Below the pieces are notes generated by a model. That model worked only from the letters and a program-made list of their open reading frames with translations. It was not told the DNA's origin and ran no database searches. A stretch of DNA of 64,000 nucleotides from Gottfriedia luciferensis (GTDB lineage Bacteria; Bacillota; Bacilli; Bacillales; Bacillaceae_G). The translations under genes were made by a program, and so were the position numbers. Numbering within the stretch: position 1 is the first letter of the stretch; each line of letters begins with the position of its first letter. Location of the stretch: NCBI RefSeq assembly GCF_001712755.1, contig NZ_MDKC01000001.1, forward strand, positions 1 through 64,000. The letters are read 5' to 3'. Below are positions 1 through 8,218 of the stretch, piece after piece.

Positions 1-150
1 GTGCTCGACTCCTATGGGATAAGCGGGAAGGCTGAGACCCCGCAGGCTTGCCGAGGAGGCTCAGGTCTCGCCCCATGGAAAGCGAGCATCCTGTAGTGGA
101 AATCAACATCACTCTACTCCTTTTACGAAAATTTGGTAATTTAATTGAGA
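1..150 (+). repeat. Dispersed palindromic element, copy 1 (cut by window start)
   Basis: GC-rich island in AT-rich DNA. It begins inside the GGTGCTCGACTCC block, runs through the GAGACCCCGCAGGC and CAGGTCTCGCCCC blocks, and ends at GTAGTGGAAATCAAC followed by a tail shared with the copy near 9.9 kb. The 5' end lies outside the window. Three further good copies are at about 9.86, 28.5 and 37.2 kb. The ATG in the 5' part of other copies yields only spurious short reading frames. Confidence 0.9.
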
Positions 151-223
151 AGGTAGATAAAATAGAAAACAGGAAAAATGAATACAATAAGACAACTAAT
201 CAAATACGATGAAGGTGAGAATA

Positions 224-1090
224 TTGTTTGTTAATGGTGAACTTGGCACATATCACGTTCGAGTAAAAGGGGATGGCAAAGTCACAGTTCTTTTAGAATG
301 TGGAATGATGCATACTCTTCATCAATGGAAGTATTTACAAGAAGAGTTGAGTAAATATGCCAAAGTTATTACATACGATCGCTTAGGTTATGGAAAAAGT
401 GGAATATGGACAACAGAACGATCAACAGAGCAACAAGCTTTTGAATGCTATGATATGTTATTAGCATTAAATATTAAAAGTCCATTAATTGCTGTAGGGC
501 ATTCTCTGGGAGCATATATTGTATTCCAATTGTCTCGTCTTTTTCCAAATGCTATCCAATCTATGATTTTACTCGATCCAACACATCCGACTCTAGAGGA
601 GCATGAGCAGAAATTTTATGATAAGTTACTTTATCAATTTGCGATAATGATGAAGAACGCGAACCAATTTAATCTTACTAAGGTAATTCCAAATAAGCTA
701 ATTAATAAAATATTGAAAACGGCCCCAGATAATCAGTTGGAAATGATTAGCGCAGTTAAAAGCTATAAACATTGGAAGACTGTTGTCAGTGAGTGGAAAA
801 ATCTAAATTATAGTAACTTACGAATAAAGGACGCATTAAAAATTAATATGAATATTCCTTTACTAGTATTAACAGCTTCAAATCAAAGTGGTTTACAGCT
901 TAATCTGAAGAAAAAAAAGGAATTACTACATAAAGTCGAAAAATATCATATTGAATATTGTGAAACAACGAATCAAGGGAACCGTCAAACATTAGAAGGT
1001 CACACACATTCAACTATTTATGGAAATAATGAAGAAAATGCAAAATCGATTGGTCAGATCATAAAAAAACAAATTGAATTATTAAATTAA
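224..1090 (+). CDS. Alpha/beta-fold hydrolase
   Basis: Likely serine hydrolase of the alpha/beta-fold superfamily; substrate unknown. The nucleophile elbow GHSLG is present near residue 94, preceded by the oxyanion-type segment and an RLGYGKS turn, and a candidate catalytic His lies in the GHTHS stretch near the C terminus. The usual Asp after strand 6 is not obvious (the segment reads LVLTASNQSG), so the triad acid is uncertain. An ATG at 209 is in frame but has no ribosome binding site. AAGGTGAG at 212-219 sits four bases before an in-frame TTG at 224, which I prefer. The gene is monocistronic, between a repeat copy and a terminator. Activity could be esterase, lipase or haloperoxidase-like. 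Confidence 0.8.
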   Translation: MFVNGELGTYHVRVKGDGKVTVLLECGMMHTLHQWKYLQEELSKYAKVITYDRLGYGKSGIWTTERSTEQQAFECYDMLLALNIKSPLIAVGHSLGAYIVFQLSRLFPNAIQSMILLDPTHPTLEEHEQKFYDKLLYQFAIMMKNANQFNLTKVIPNKLINKILKTAPDNQLEMISAVKSYKHWKTVVSEWKNLNYSNLRIKDALKINMNIPLLVLTASNQSGLQLNLKKKKELLHKVEKYHIEYCETTNQGNRQTLEGHTHSTIYGNNEENAKSIGQIIKKQIELLN

Positions 1091-1093
1091 AAC

Positions 1094-1140
1094 AAAGCTG
1101 TTTTAATCGTTGCCTGACTTAAACAGCTTTTTATATTTTT
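1094..1140 (+). terminator. Rho-independent terminator after the hydrolase
   Basis: AAAGCTGTTT pairs with AAACAGCTTT, followed by a T-rich run, four bases after the hydrolase stop. Confidence 0.8.
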
Positions 1141-1164
1141 TTTAATAATTTTGTTGAAATAATT

Positions 1165-1200
1165 CAATTTCGCCCCACGAACAGCGAGTATCCTGGAACA
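1165..1200 (+). repeat. Decayed fragment of the dispersed palindromic element
   Basis: TTTCGCCCCACGAACAGCGA and the following TATCCTGGAA match the right half of the intact copies (TCTCGCCCCATGGAAAGCGA then GCATCCTGTAGTGGAA) with several substitutions. No left half is recognisable. Confidence 0.5.
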
Positions 1201-1281
1201 AAACTTATTACTCCTCTCTATAAAATAAGAACAAAAGCCACTTTTTCTTTATTATTAATTTTCCAACTTTAATAAATTAAT

Positions 1282-1310
1282 AGAATAAATTACTTGTCCA
1301 TTCATAAAAT
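1282..1310 (+). promoter_or_regulatory. Putative SigE promoter of spoIIM
   Basis: AGAATAA at 1282-1288 and CATAAAAT at 1303-1310 with a 14-bp spacer resemble the SigE consensus. spoIIM belongs to the mother-cell SigE regulon in B. subtilis. Transcription from here starts downstream of the TTG at 1294, which supports the ATG at 1342 as the start of spoIIM. Confidence 0.5.
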
Positions 1311-1341
1311 GAAGAGAGAATATAGTCCAGGAGATGATATC

Positions 1342-1992
1342 ATGACAAGAAGCTCAGTCAAATCAACGATGAAAAAACATGTTAAAGATTATTTGTCACT
1401 CTATATTTTTGTTAGTGTGATCTTACTTTTTGGTGTAGTATTTGGAGCAGTCATCGTAAATAGTATGAATGTGAGTCAAAAGCAGGATATTCTATCCTTT
1501 ATTACACATTTTTTTGGACAAGTTAATAATGGTGATTATATTAGCGGAAATGAAGTATTCCTTTCTAGCTATTCTTCTCATTTGAAGTTTTTAGCATTGA
1601 TTTGGGTTTTAGGGATCTCAATTATCGGATTACCAATCATTCTTATTTTATTATTTATGAAAGGATTGGTAGTTGGATTTACAGTTGGATTTTTAGTCAA
1701 TCAATTAGGTTGGCACGGTATTTTATTAGCATTTTCTTCAGTTTTCCCACAAAATGTTATCGTTTTACCATTATATATACTATTAACAGTTTTAGCAGTT
1801 CAGCTATCCATTCGAATGATTCGAAAACAATTTATTAAAAATGATAATGAACCAATTATGAAACAGTTAGTCTCGTATTCTATTGTCTTTGGAGTTGTTG
1901 CGGTTTGCCTAAGTATTGCAAGTATTATTGAGGCATATGGTTCAACTTATTTTTTAAAAGCCATCTCTGAAATAATTGTTTCAAAAAATTAA
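1342..1992 (+). CDS. spoIIM: Stage II sporulation protein M (SpoIIM)
   Basis: Mother-cell membrane protein of the SpoIID-SpoIIM-SpoIIP peptidoglycan hydrolase machine that drives septal thinning and engulfment. In the family, SpoIIM scaffolds SpoIIP and SpoIID. The protein is 216 residues, close to the family length, with a short basic N terminus and about five hydrophobic segments, including the LIWVLGISIIGLPIILILL helix. I start at ATG 1342 with CCAGGAG at 1327-1333; an in-frame TTG at 1294 lacks a ribosome site. It lies directly upstream of fur, as in B. subtilis. Confidence 0.93.
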   Translation: MTRSSVKSTMKKHVKDYLSLYIFVSVILLFGVVFGAVIVNSMNVSQKQDILSFITHFFGQVNNGDYISGNEVFLSSYSSHLKFLALIWVLGISIIGLPIILILLFMKGLVVGFTVGFLVNQLGWHGILLAFSSVFPQNVIVLPLYILLTVLAVQLSIRMIRKQFIKNDNEPIMKQLVSYSIVFGVVAVCLSIASIIEAYGSTYFLKAISEIIVSKN

Positions 1993-2002
1993 CAAATAAT
2001 TT

Positions 2003-2038
2003 TTGACACTTTCTCTTTCTTTGTTATAATTATTATCA
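2003..2038 (+). promoter_or_regulatory. SigA promoter of fur overlapped by a PerR-type box
   Basis: TTGACA (2003-2008), 16-bp spacer, TATAAT (2025-2030). TTATAATTATTATCA at 2024-2038 matches the published Per box TTATAATNATTATAA at 14 of 15 positions and covers the -10 element, so a bound repressor would block RNA polymerase. fur is PerR-controlled in B. subtilis (established knowledge). Confidence 0.75.
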
Positions 2039-2059
2039 AGTGGCGAGGGAGTGAAAAGA

Positions 2060-2509
2060 ATGGAAGAACGAGTTGAACGAATAAAGAAACAACTACATTT
2101 AGCAGGATACAAATTAACACCACAACGGGAATCCACTGTTCGTGTTTTATTAGAAAACGAAGAAGATCACCTAAGTGCAGAAGATGTTTACCTCCTAGTG
2201 AAAGAAAAATCGCCAGAAATTGGACTTGCTACTGTTTATCGTACGTTAGAATTACTAACTGAGTTAACAATTGTTGATAAAATAAATTTTGGTGATGGCG
2301 TTTCAAGATACGACTTAAGACATGAAGGTGCGCAACATTTTCACCATCATTTAATTTGCACGGTTTGCGGAGCAGTAGATGAAATTCATGAAAATCTATT
2401 AAGTGAAGTTGAAAAGACAATTGAAGAACGTTGGAATTTTAAAATTAAAGATCATCGATTATCATTTCATGGTGTATGTCATCGTTGCCATGATCAAAAC
2501 GAAGAGTAG
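2060..2509 (+). CDS. fur: Ferric uptake regulator Fur
   Basis: Iron-sensing transcriptional repressor that binds DNA as a dimer in the Fe(II) form and controls siderophore and iron-uptake genes. It is 149 residues with an N-terminal winged helix (YKLTPQR and IGLATVYRTLELL, residues about 20-65) and a C-terminal metal-binding and dimerisation domain with HFHHHLIC. Two CxxC pairs (CTVCG and CHRC) form the structural zinc site. The sequence resembles B. subtilis Fur more than PerR or Zur. Start ATG 2060 is preceded by GGGAGTG at 2047-2053; a GTG at 2051 is less well placed. It lies upstream of yqzK and xerD, separated by terminators. Confidence 0.96.
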   Translation: MEERVERIKKQLHLAGYKLTPQRESTVRVLLENEEDHLSAEDVYLLVKEKSPEIGLATVYRTLELLTELTIVDKINFGDGVSRYDLRHEGAQHFHHHLICTVCGAVDEIHENLLSEVEKTIEERWNFKIKDHRLSFHGVCHRCHDQNEE

Positions 2510-2510
2510 T

Positions 2511-2548
2511 AAAATGATTTTAATTTAATTAAAATCATTTTATTTTTG
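2511..2548 (+). terminator. Terminator after fur
   Basis: AAAATGATTTTAA pairs with TTAAAATCATTTT followed by ATTTTTG, immediately after the fur stop. A second weaker hairpin (GAGCAG/CTGCTC then TTTTT) lies at about 2573-2600. Confidence 0.85.
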
Positions 2549-2710
2549 ATTCTTAAAAGACGGAGCAGTTCAATAAAAAGAGTCTGCTCTTTTTCATGTT
2601 CTAAAAATGACACTGAATGATTAATGTTGATTTTTTGAAGTATGATTTGTCCTATTTTTGCATAGTATGTAGTAATGATGTCTTTACTTCTAGCAAAAGG
2701 TGGTGGTCAT

Positions 2711-2929
2711 ATGAAAAAAAGAGCAAGTATTGTTTTTAATGTAATAAAAGTTACAATTTTATTCATTACATGTACAATTTTATTTTATTTTGCTATTCAA
2801 TGGATTCATTCTGAATATGAAAATATGCATCGATATGACCGACCAGAAGGCTCAATGTTAAAGGTGGACATTCATAAAAAGGATGGTGCTTTTAACCAAT
2901 TGGTACGGTTTTATCAAAACGGGGAGTAA
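2711..2929 (+). CDS. yqzK: YqzK family protein (DUF4227)
   Basis: Small protein of 72 residues with one N-terminal transmembrane helix (about residues 8-30) and a short hydrophilic tail ending in RFYQNGE. Function is unknown. Recognition rests on length, topology and position: yqzK sits between fur and xerD in Bacillus. Start ATG 2711 follows AAAGGTGG at 2697-2704; the in-frame ATG 36 bases upstream has no ribosome site. The xerD ribosome site GGGGAG lies in its last codons, so the two are probably translated from one message. Confidence 0.85.
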   Translation: MKKRASIVFNVIKVTILFITCTILFYFAIQWIHSEYENMHRYDRPEGSMLKVDIHKKDGAFNQLVRFYQNGE

Positions 2930-2935
2930 TGAAAT

Positions 2936-3862
2936 GTGACAACGACTGATAAAACACCTTTTAAAAAAGAATTTGATTTTGCTACGGAGGATTTTATCCA
3001 TTTTATCCAAGTTGAAAAAGGTTTATCTAAAAATACAATTCTATCATATGGTAAGGATTTAGAAAGCTACGGAAAATATTTGGACGTTGTTGAAAATATA
3101 AATGGTCTCTCAAATATAACTAGGTTACATATTATTAGTTATTTAAAATATTTAAAAGAAAGAGATTTAACAGCTCGAACAATGGCTCGTCAATTAGCAA
3201 CAATTCGCTCATTTCATCAATTTTTAATTCGTGAGGTTGATGGTATGAAAGACGATCCTTCACTCTTAATAGAAATTCCAAAAGCGCCAAAAGTACTTCC
3301 AAAGGTTTTATCACTACAGGAAGTAGAGGCTTTATTAGAAGTACCTGATCACTCTACGTTTGGTATTAGAGATAAGGCAATGTTAGAATTGTTATATGCT
3401 ACTGGCATGCGTGTGTCAGAGTTATTATCATTAAATCTATCTGACATTAATTTAACAATGGGATTTGTGCGATGTTTTGGTAAAGGAAGTAAAGAACGAA
3501 TTATTCCTTTAGGTAAACTTGCGATTGAATCAATTGAAAATTATTTAAAATTGTCGAGAAATGAATTAAAGGGTAAAAAAAATAATGATGCATTTTTCTT
3601 AAATCATCATGGAAATAGAATGTCTAGACAAGGATTTTGGAAAAACTTAAAAAAACAAGCCGAAAAAGCAAATATTCAACATGAACTAACACCGCATACT
3701 TTACGTCATTCATTTGCAACACATTTATTAGAAAATGGCGCTGATTTAAGATCAGTTCAAGAAATGCTAGGACATGCAGATATATCTACAACTCAAATTT
3801 ATACACATGTAACGAAAAATAGACTTAAGGATGTTTATAAAGAGTTTCATCCAAGAGCTTAA
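2936..3862 (+). CDS. xerD: Site-specific tyrosine recombinase XerD
   Basis: With XerC/CodV it resolves chromosome dimers at dif. It has 308 residues, about ten more than B. subtilis XerD, the extra being a hydrophilic N-terminal lead. The SAM-like core-binding domain spans roughly 15-110. The catalytic domain has Arg159 in ATGMRVSE, Lys183 in GKGSKER, the HTLRH segment near 251-255, the [14 protein letters not shown] segment with His near 277 and the nucleophile Tyr near 287. The start is GTG 2936, ten bases after GGGGAG; the ATG at 2934 is out of frame. Confidence 0.95.
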   Translation: MTTTDKTPFKKEFDFATEDFIHFIQVEKGLSKNTILSYGKDLESYGKYLDVVENINGLSNITRLHIISYLKYLKERDLTARTMARQLATIRSFHQFLIREVDGMKDDPSLLIEIPKAPKVLPKVLSLQEVEALLEVPDHSTFGIRDKAMLELLYATGMRVSELLSLNLSDINLTMGFVRCFGKGSKERIIPLGKLAIESIENYLKLSRNELKGKKNNDAFFLNHHGNRMSRQGFWKNLKKQAEKANIQHELTPHTLRHSFATHLLENGADLRSVQEMLGHADISTTQIYTHVTKNRLKDVYKEFHPRA

Positions 3863-3930
3863 TTTCAGACTGTCCGCCAAACGCTTGAATCAGCCTGAAA
3901 CTCAGATTATTAAAATTTTATTTACACATT

Positions 3931-3956
3931 AAGAGCTTAAATTAAGCTCTTTTTTC
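3931..3956 (+). terminator. Terminator after xerD
   Basis: AAGAGCTTAA pairs with TTAAGCTCTT followed by TTTTC. Confidence 0.85.
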
Positions 3957-4046
3957 TTGGATAATGATTGTTATAATGTGAATAGCATAATATATTAAAT
4001 TAATCATAGATGAACTGAAACTAGGTGACTTGAAAGGATGAAATAA

Positions 4047-4793
4047 ATGATTACGATTAAGACTGAACGTGAAATTAACTTAATGAATGAAGCAGGTACT
4101 TTATTGGCTGCTACGCATAAGGAAATTGCCAAAATGATTAAACCGGGGATTACTACATGGGAAATCGATCAATTTGTTGAAAAGTTTTTAGCAGAAAATG
4201 GTGCAAAACCGGAGCAAAAAGGTTACCGAGGATATAAATATGCAACTTGTGCATCAATTAATGATGAGATTTGCCACGGATTTCCTCGTAAAAAACCATT
4301 AAAAGATGGAGATATTGTAACGATTGATATGGTTGTAAATTTAAATGGTGCGCTTGCTGATTCGGCTTGGACATACGGTGTAGGAAATATAGCTAAAGAA
4401 AACAAAGATTTATTAAAAGTTACGCAAGAATGCCTATATAAAGGGATAGAGCAAGCTGTAGTAGGAAACCGTATTGGTGATATTGGTTTTGCGATTCAAT
4501 CTTATGCTGAGTCATTAGGTTATTCTGTTGTGCGTGATTTTACCGGACATGGCATAGGACCAACTCTTCATGAAGAGCCATATGTTCCTCATTTCGGTAT
4601 GGCAGGTAAAGGTTTAAGACTGCGTGAAGGGATGGTCATTACGATTGAACCAATGATTAATTTAGGATCATGGCAATCAACAATGGATTCAAATGGCTGG
4701 ACTGCAAGAACAAGAGATGGAAAAAATTCAGCCCAATATGAACATACTTTAGCAATTACAAGTAATGGACCAAAAATATTAACAATGCAATAA
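4047..4793 (+). CDS. map: Type I methionine aminopeptidase
   Basis: Removes N-terminal methionine from nascent proteins; a two-metal pita-bread enzyme. It has 248 residues with ligand positions Asp94 (TIDMVV), Asp105 (ADSAWT), His in GHGIG (about 168), Glu in TIEPM (about 201) and Glu in AQYEHT (about 232). It stands alone rather than in a ribosomal operon, so it is more likely the YflG/MapB-type paralogue. It sits between xerD and ykoY, a position not occupied by map in B. subtilis. Confidence 0.93.
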   Translation: MITIKTEREINLMNEAGTLLAATHKEIAKMIKPGITTWEIDQFVEKFLAENGAKPEQKGYRGYKYATCASINDEICHGFPRKKPLKDGDIVTIDMVVNLNGALADSAWTYGVGNIAKENKDLLKVTQECLYKGIEQAVVGNRIGDIGFAIQSYAESLGYSVVRDFTGHGIGPTLHEEPYVPHFGMAGKGLRLREGMVITIEPMINLGSWQSTMDSNGWTARTRDGKNSAQYEHTLAITSNGPKILTMQ

Positions 4794-4859
4794 GTTAATT
4801 ATTATTTGCATTGATAATGAAAGCATAAAAACTATAATTAAAAACCAATTAAAAATCTA

Positions 4860-4888
4860 TTGACATAATGGACTAGCTAGAATACTAT
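4860..4888 (+). promoter_or_regulatory. SigA promoter of the ykoY riboswitch transcript
   Basis: TTGACA at 4860-4865, 17-bp spacer, TACTAT at 4883-4888, about 25 bases before the conserved riboswitch core. Confidence 0.75.
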
Positions 4889-4911
4889 TATATTATTAAT
4901 AAACAATCGAA

Positions 4912-5058
4912 TACTCCAAAGGGGAGTAGCGTCAGGAGAGATCCTGAAACAAAGTCGTCATTACATGAGAAGAAATTCTCATCGGCTTTGTTGGCATACA
5001 TATGTGTGCTCAGCAAGACCTTTGCCGTAGAATTACAACTATTGGCAAAGGTCTTTTT
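4912..5058 (+). promoter_or_regulatory. yybP-ykoY manganese riboswitch with terminator
   Basis: The conserved CAAAGGGGAGTAGC start (about 4917-4930) and paired arms with the ATCGGCTTTGTTGGCATA segment are typical of the Mn(II)-sensing yybP-ykoY aptamer. The expression platform is a strong hairpin: AAGACCTTTGCC (5015-5026) pairs perfectly with GGCAAAGGTCTT (5044-5055), then TTTTT. Metal binding is expected to prevent terminator formation and switch on the TerC gene just downstream. Family control is established knowledge. Confidence 0.92.
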
Positions 5059-5120
5059 ATTTTGTAGTCACAGTACAGGTTGTTTAATTAAAAATAGTAG
5101 TTTCATAAGGGGGAAGAGTC

Positions 5121-5822
5121 ATGGATTTATTAGGTGGATTAAGTATTGGCGTACTATTGAATGTAATTTTTATCGACCTGTTATTAAGTGGTGACAATGC
5201 TATTCTAATCGCATTAGCAGCGAAAAACTTACCAGCAGACCAAAAGAAAAAAGCAGTATTATTTGGTACTTTAGGTGCAATTGGACTACGTATAGTATTT
5301 GCAGCAGTAATCGTGTATTTATTAAAAATTCCGTTTATCTATGCAATCGGTGGTTTAATGTTATTATGGATTGCATTTAAATTATTAGTCGATGATTCAG
5401 GACATGGTGAAGTTAAAAGTGGTGCAACATTATGGGGAGCAGTTCGAACAATTATCATTGCTGATGCGTTAATGAGTCTTGATAATGTTTTAGCTTTAGC
5501 TGGTGTATCACATGGTAGCTTAGTTGCAATCGTAATTGGTATTTTAATTTCAATTCCAATTATTGTTGGTGGAAGCTCATTATTAATGAAAATTATGAAC
5601 AAATACCCAATTATAACAACAATTGGTTCAGGTATCTTAGCTTGGACTGCTGCTGGTATGATTACTCATGAAAAAATGATTAACGATGCTTTTGAAAATA
5701 ATACAATTGCTTTAGCGTTTAAAATTGTCATGACAGCAATCGTAATTGCAGCTGGTACAATAGTTGCTAAAAGAAAAGCACAAAAACATCAAGTTACAAG
5801 TTCAGAAAATCAAACAGCATAA
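5121..5822 (+). CDS. ykoY: TerC family membrane protein YkoY (MeeY-type Mn exporter)
   Basis: Integral membrane protein of 233 residues with about seven transmembrane helices. The TerC family signature appears as two acidic in-membrane motifs: DLLLSGDNAILIALAAK (about residues 19-35) and ADALMSLDNVLALAG (about 114-128). B. subtilis homologues move manganese outward and help metalate secreted enzymes (established knowledge). The manganese riboswitch directly upstream supports this. A good ribosome site AAGGGGGAAG precedes ATG 5121, and the C-terminal tail is basic and cytoplasmic. Confidence 0.93.
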   Translation: MDLLGGLSIGVLLNVIFIDLLLSGDNAILIALAAKNLPADQKKKAVLFGTLGAIGLRIVFAAVIVYLLKIPFIYAIGGLMLLWIAFKLLVDDSGHGEVKSGATLWGAVRTIIIADALMSLDNVLALAGVSHGSLVAIVIGILISIPIIVGGSSLLMKIMNKYPIITTIGSGILAWTAAGMITHEKMINDAFENNTIALAFKIVMTAIVIAAGTIVAKRKAQKHQVTSSENQTA

Positions 5823-5828
5823 TACGAT

Positions 5829-5861
5829 AAAAGGCCCAGCTTATAAAGCTTGGGCTTTTTA
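5829..5861 (+). terminator. Terminator after ykoY
   Basis: AAAGGCCCAGCTT/AAGCTTGGGCTTTTT hairpin with a T run, a few bases after the stop. Confidence 0.85.
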
Positions 5862-6011
5862 TTTTGCAATACAGTATGTAAGCAGAAATTTTCGCATATC
5901 ATTTTTATTAGCGACTAAAAAAAAAGAAAATAATTATGAAATATTTATGTCAAATTAACAGGATTCTGGGGAATTATAGTATCAATAGACACAAATTGGA
6001 AAATATAATTC

Positions 6012-6060
6012 TTGAAAAGAATTAGGACAATAAGTATACTTTAGTTGTCAGACATCTGAC
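6012..6060 (+). promoter_or_regulatory. Promoter of deoB-pupG with palindromic operator
   Basis: TTGAAA (6012-6017), 17-bp spacer, TATACT (6035-6040). GTCAGACATCTGAC at 6047-6060 is a perfect inverted repeat (GTCAGA-CA-TCTGAC) at the expected transcription start, the position of a repressor operator. No matching regulator is recognisable in the window. Confidence 0.65.
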
Positions 6061-6108
6061 GCTATCATTTAAGTTTCAGTTTGTTTCGATGAGTTAGGAG
6101 GAAAACAA

Positions 6109-7290
6109 ATGAATAGAAAATTTAATAGAGTGTTCCTCGTTGTTATGGATTCTGTAGGGATCGGAGAAGCTCCTGATGCAGAAAAATTTAATGATGTTGG
6201 TTCAGATACACTAGGCCATATTGCTGAAGAAATGAATGGTTTACATATGCCGAACATGGCAAAACTAGGACTAAGTAATATTAGAGAATTGAAAGGGGTT
6301 CCAAAGGCCGAAAAGCCACTTGCTTATTACACAAAAATGGAAGAATCATCAGTTGGTAAAGATACAATGACTGGACATTGGGAAATCATGGGTCTTCACA
6401 TTGATAAACCATTTAAAGTTTTTGCTGATGGATTCCCTAAAGAATTAATAAGTGAATTGGAAACCCATTTTGATCGTAAAATAATTGGAAATAAACCTGC
6501 TTCTGGAACCGAGATATTAGTTGAACTTGGTGAACAGCATATGAAAACAGGCGATTTAATCGTTTATACGTCTGCTGATTCTGTTTTACAAATTGCAGCT
6601 CATGAAGAAGTTGTTCCTTTAGAAGATTTATATCGTTATTGTGAAATTGCACGTAAATTAACATTAGATGATCCGTACATGATTGGTCGTGTAATCGCCA
6701 GACCATTTGTAGGTGAGCCTGGGAACTTCAAACGTACACCAAATCGTCATGACTATGCATTAAAACCATTTGGACGTACTGTTATGAATGAATTAAAAGA
6801 TGCAAACTTTGATGTAATTTCAATCGGTAAAATTGCTGATATCTTCGATGGTGAAGGAATTACGAAAGCATTACGTACAGTTTCAAATATGGACGGTATG
6901 GATAAATTAGTTGAAACATTAAAAATGGACTTCACTGGTTTAAGCTTCCTAAATTTAGTTGATTTTGATGCAGTATACGGTCATAGAAGAGATCCACTAG
7001 GTTACGGTAAAGCTTTAGAAGAATACGATGCAAGATTGCCTGAAGTATTTGATTTATTAAAAGAAGATGATTTATTAATGATTACTGCCGATCATGGAAA
7101 TGATCCGACATATACTGGTACAGACCATACAAGAGAATATGTTCCATTACTAGTTTATAGTAAACAGTTTTCAGAAGGTAAAGAATTAGAAATACCAAAA
7201 ACTTTTGCTGATATTGGAGCAACCATTGCAGAAAACTTTAAAGTTGCAATGCCATCACATGGATCAAGTTTTTTTGAAAAATTGAGATAA
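6109..7290 (+). CDS. deoB: Phosphopentomutase
   Basis: Interconverts ribose-1-phosphate and ribose-5-phosphate (and the deoxy forms), linking nucleoside phosphorolysis to central metabolism; drm in B. subtilis. It has 393 residues of the alkaline-phosphatase/metalloenzyme fold. The N-terminal [17 protein letters not shown] metal segment, the [10 protein letters not shown] region with the catalytic Thr, and the C-terminal metal ligands in [10 protein letters not shown] and [11 protein letters not shown] are present. AGGAGG lies before ATG 6109. The next gene, pupG, starts 14 bases after the stop, so the two form an operon. Confidence 0.96.
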   Translation: MNRKFNRVFLVVMDSVGIGEAPDAEKFNDVGSDTLGHIAEEMNGLHMPNMAKLGLSNIRELKGVPKAEKPLAYYTKMEESSVGKDTMTGHWEIMGLHIDKPFKVFADGFPKELISELETHFDRKIIGNKPASGTEILVELGEQHMKTGDLIVYTSADSVLQIAAHEEVVPLEDLYRYCEIARKLTLDDPYMIGRVIARPFVGEPGNFKRTPNRHDYALKPFGRTVMNELKDANFDVISIGKIADIFDGEGITKALRTVSNMDGMDKLVETLKMDFTGLSFLNLVDFDAVYGHRRDPLGYGKALEEYDARLPEVFDLLKEDDLLMITADHGNDPTYTGTDHTREYVPLLVYSKQFSEGKELEIPKTFADIGATIAENFKVAMPSHGSSFFEKLR

Positions 7291-7303
7291 GGTGGAGTTA
7301 CAT

Positions 7304-8122
7304 ATGAATAAAGAAAATATCGATAAAGCCGCTGATTTTATTAAAAGTAAAGTTGACAGACAGCCTAAAATTGGATTGATTTTAGGATCAGGTTTAGGAG
7401 TACTGGTTGATGAAATAGAAAACCAAGAAAAAATTCCGTATCATACGATTCCTGAATACCCAACATCAACAGTAGAAGGGCATGAAGGACAACTAGTTTT
7501 TGGAACGATACACGGTATTGAAGTAGTAGCAATGCAAGGAAGAGTTCACTACTACGAAGGATATAGCATGGAAAAAGTAACATTCCCTGTACGTATCATG
7601 AAAGAATTAGGTGTAGAAAAATTAATCGTAACGAATGCTGCAGGTGGAGTTAATACTTCATACGAACCTGGTGATTTAATGTTAATTACAGACCATATTA
7701 ATTTTACTGGTACTAGTCCACTAATTGGACCAAATAACCCAGAGCTAGGCGTTCGTTTTGTAGATATGTCTTATCCATATGACCGTGAATTAAGAGAAAT
7801 TGCAAAAAGTGCTGCTAGTGAAGTAGATGTAAAACTTCAAGAAGGAGTTTACGCTGCACTGACAGGACCATCTTATGAAACTCCAGCTGAAATTCGCATG
7901 TTTAGAACATTAGGTGCTGATGCTGTTGGGATGTCAACAGTATCTGAAGTAATTGTGGCACGTCATGCTGAATTAAGAGTACTTGGTATTTCATGTATTT
8001 CAAACATGGCAGCGGGCATTTTAGACCAACCACTAAACCATGAAGAAGTTATAGAAACAACACAAAGAGTAAGAGAATCATTTTTATCATTAGTAAAAGA
8101 GATTATTCGTAAAATTGGTTAA
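7304..8122 (+). CDS. pupG: Purine nucleoside phosphorylase I (PupG)
   Basis: Phosphorolysis of guanosine and inosine type (deoxy)nucleosides to free base and (deoxy)ribose-1-phosphate. It is 272 residues of the trimeric PNP class, with the GLILGSGLGVLVDEI phosphate loop, GRVHYYEGY, VTNAAGGVN, and the base-specificity segment TGPSYETPAEIRMFRTLGAD followed by GMSTVSEVIVARH. ATG 7304 follows AAGGTGGAG spaced by six bases; a GTG 12 bases upstream overlaps the ribosome site. It follows deoB in an operon as in B. subtilis, feeding its pentose product to it. Confidence 0.95.
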   Translation: MNKENIDKAADFIKSKVDRQPKIGLILGSGLGVLVDEIENQEKIPYHTIPEYPTSTVEGHEGQLVFGTIHGIEVVAMQGRVHYYEGYSMEKVTFPVRIMKELGVEKLIVTNAAGGVNTSYEPGDLMLITDHINFTGTSPLIGPNNPELGVRFVDMSYPYDRELREIAKSAASEVDVKLQEGVYAALTGPSYETPAEIRMFRTLGADAVGMSTVSEVIVARHAELRVLGISCISNMAAGILDQPLNHEEVIETTQRVRESFLSLVKEIIRKIG

Positions 8123-8144
8123 TTCAAAAGTTAACAAATATAAA

Positions 8145-8176
8145 AGGACTTCTACATTATGTGGAAGTCACTTTTC
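8145..8176 (+). terminator. Hairpin between pupG and pdp
   Basis: GACTTCTACAT (8147-8157) pairs with ATGTGGAAGTC (8159-8169) with one G-U pair, followed by ACTTTTC. The T run is weak, so it may only attenuate read-through into pdp. Confidence 0.5.
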
Positions 8177-8218
8177 ATTAGAAGTAATCTATACAAATTA
8201 GAAAGAGGCGTTTCAAAA

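Noticed and set aside
4988-5194. Open frame inside the ykoY leader
   Set aside because: It lies in the riboswitch and its terminator and overlaps the start of ykoY in another frame.
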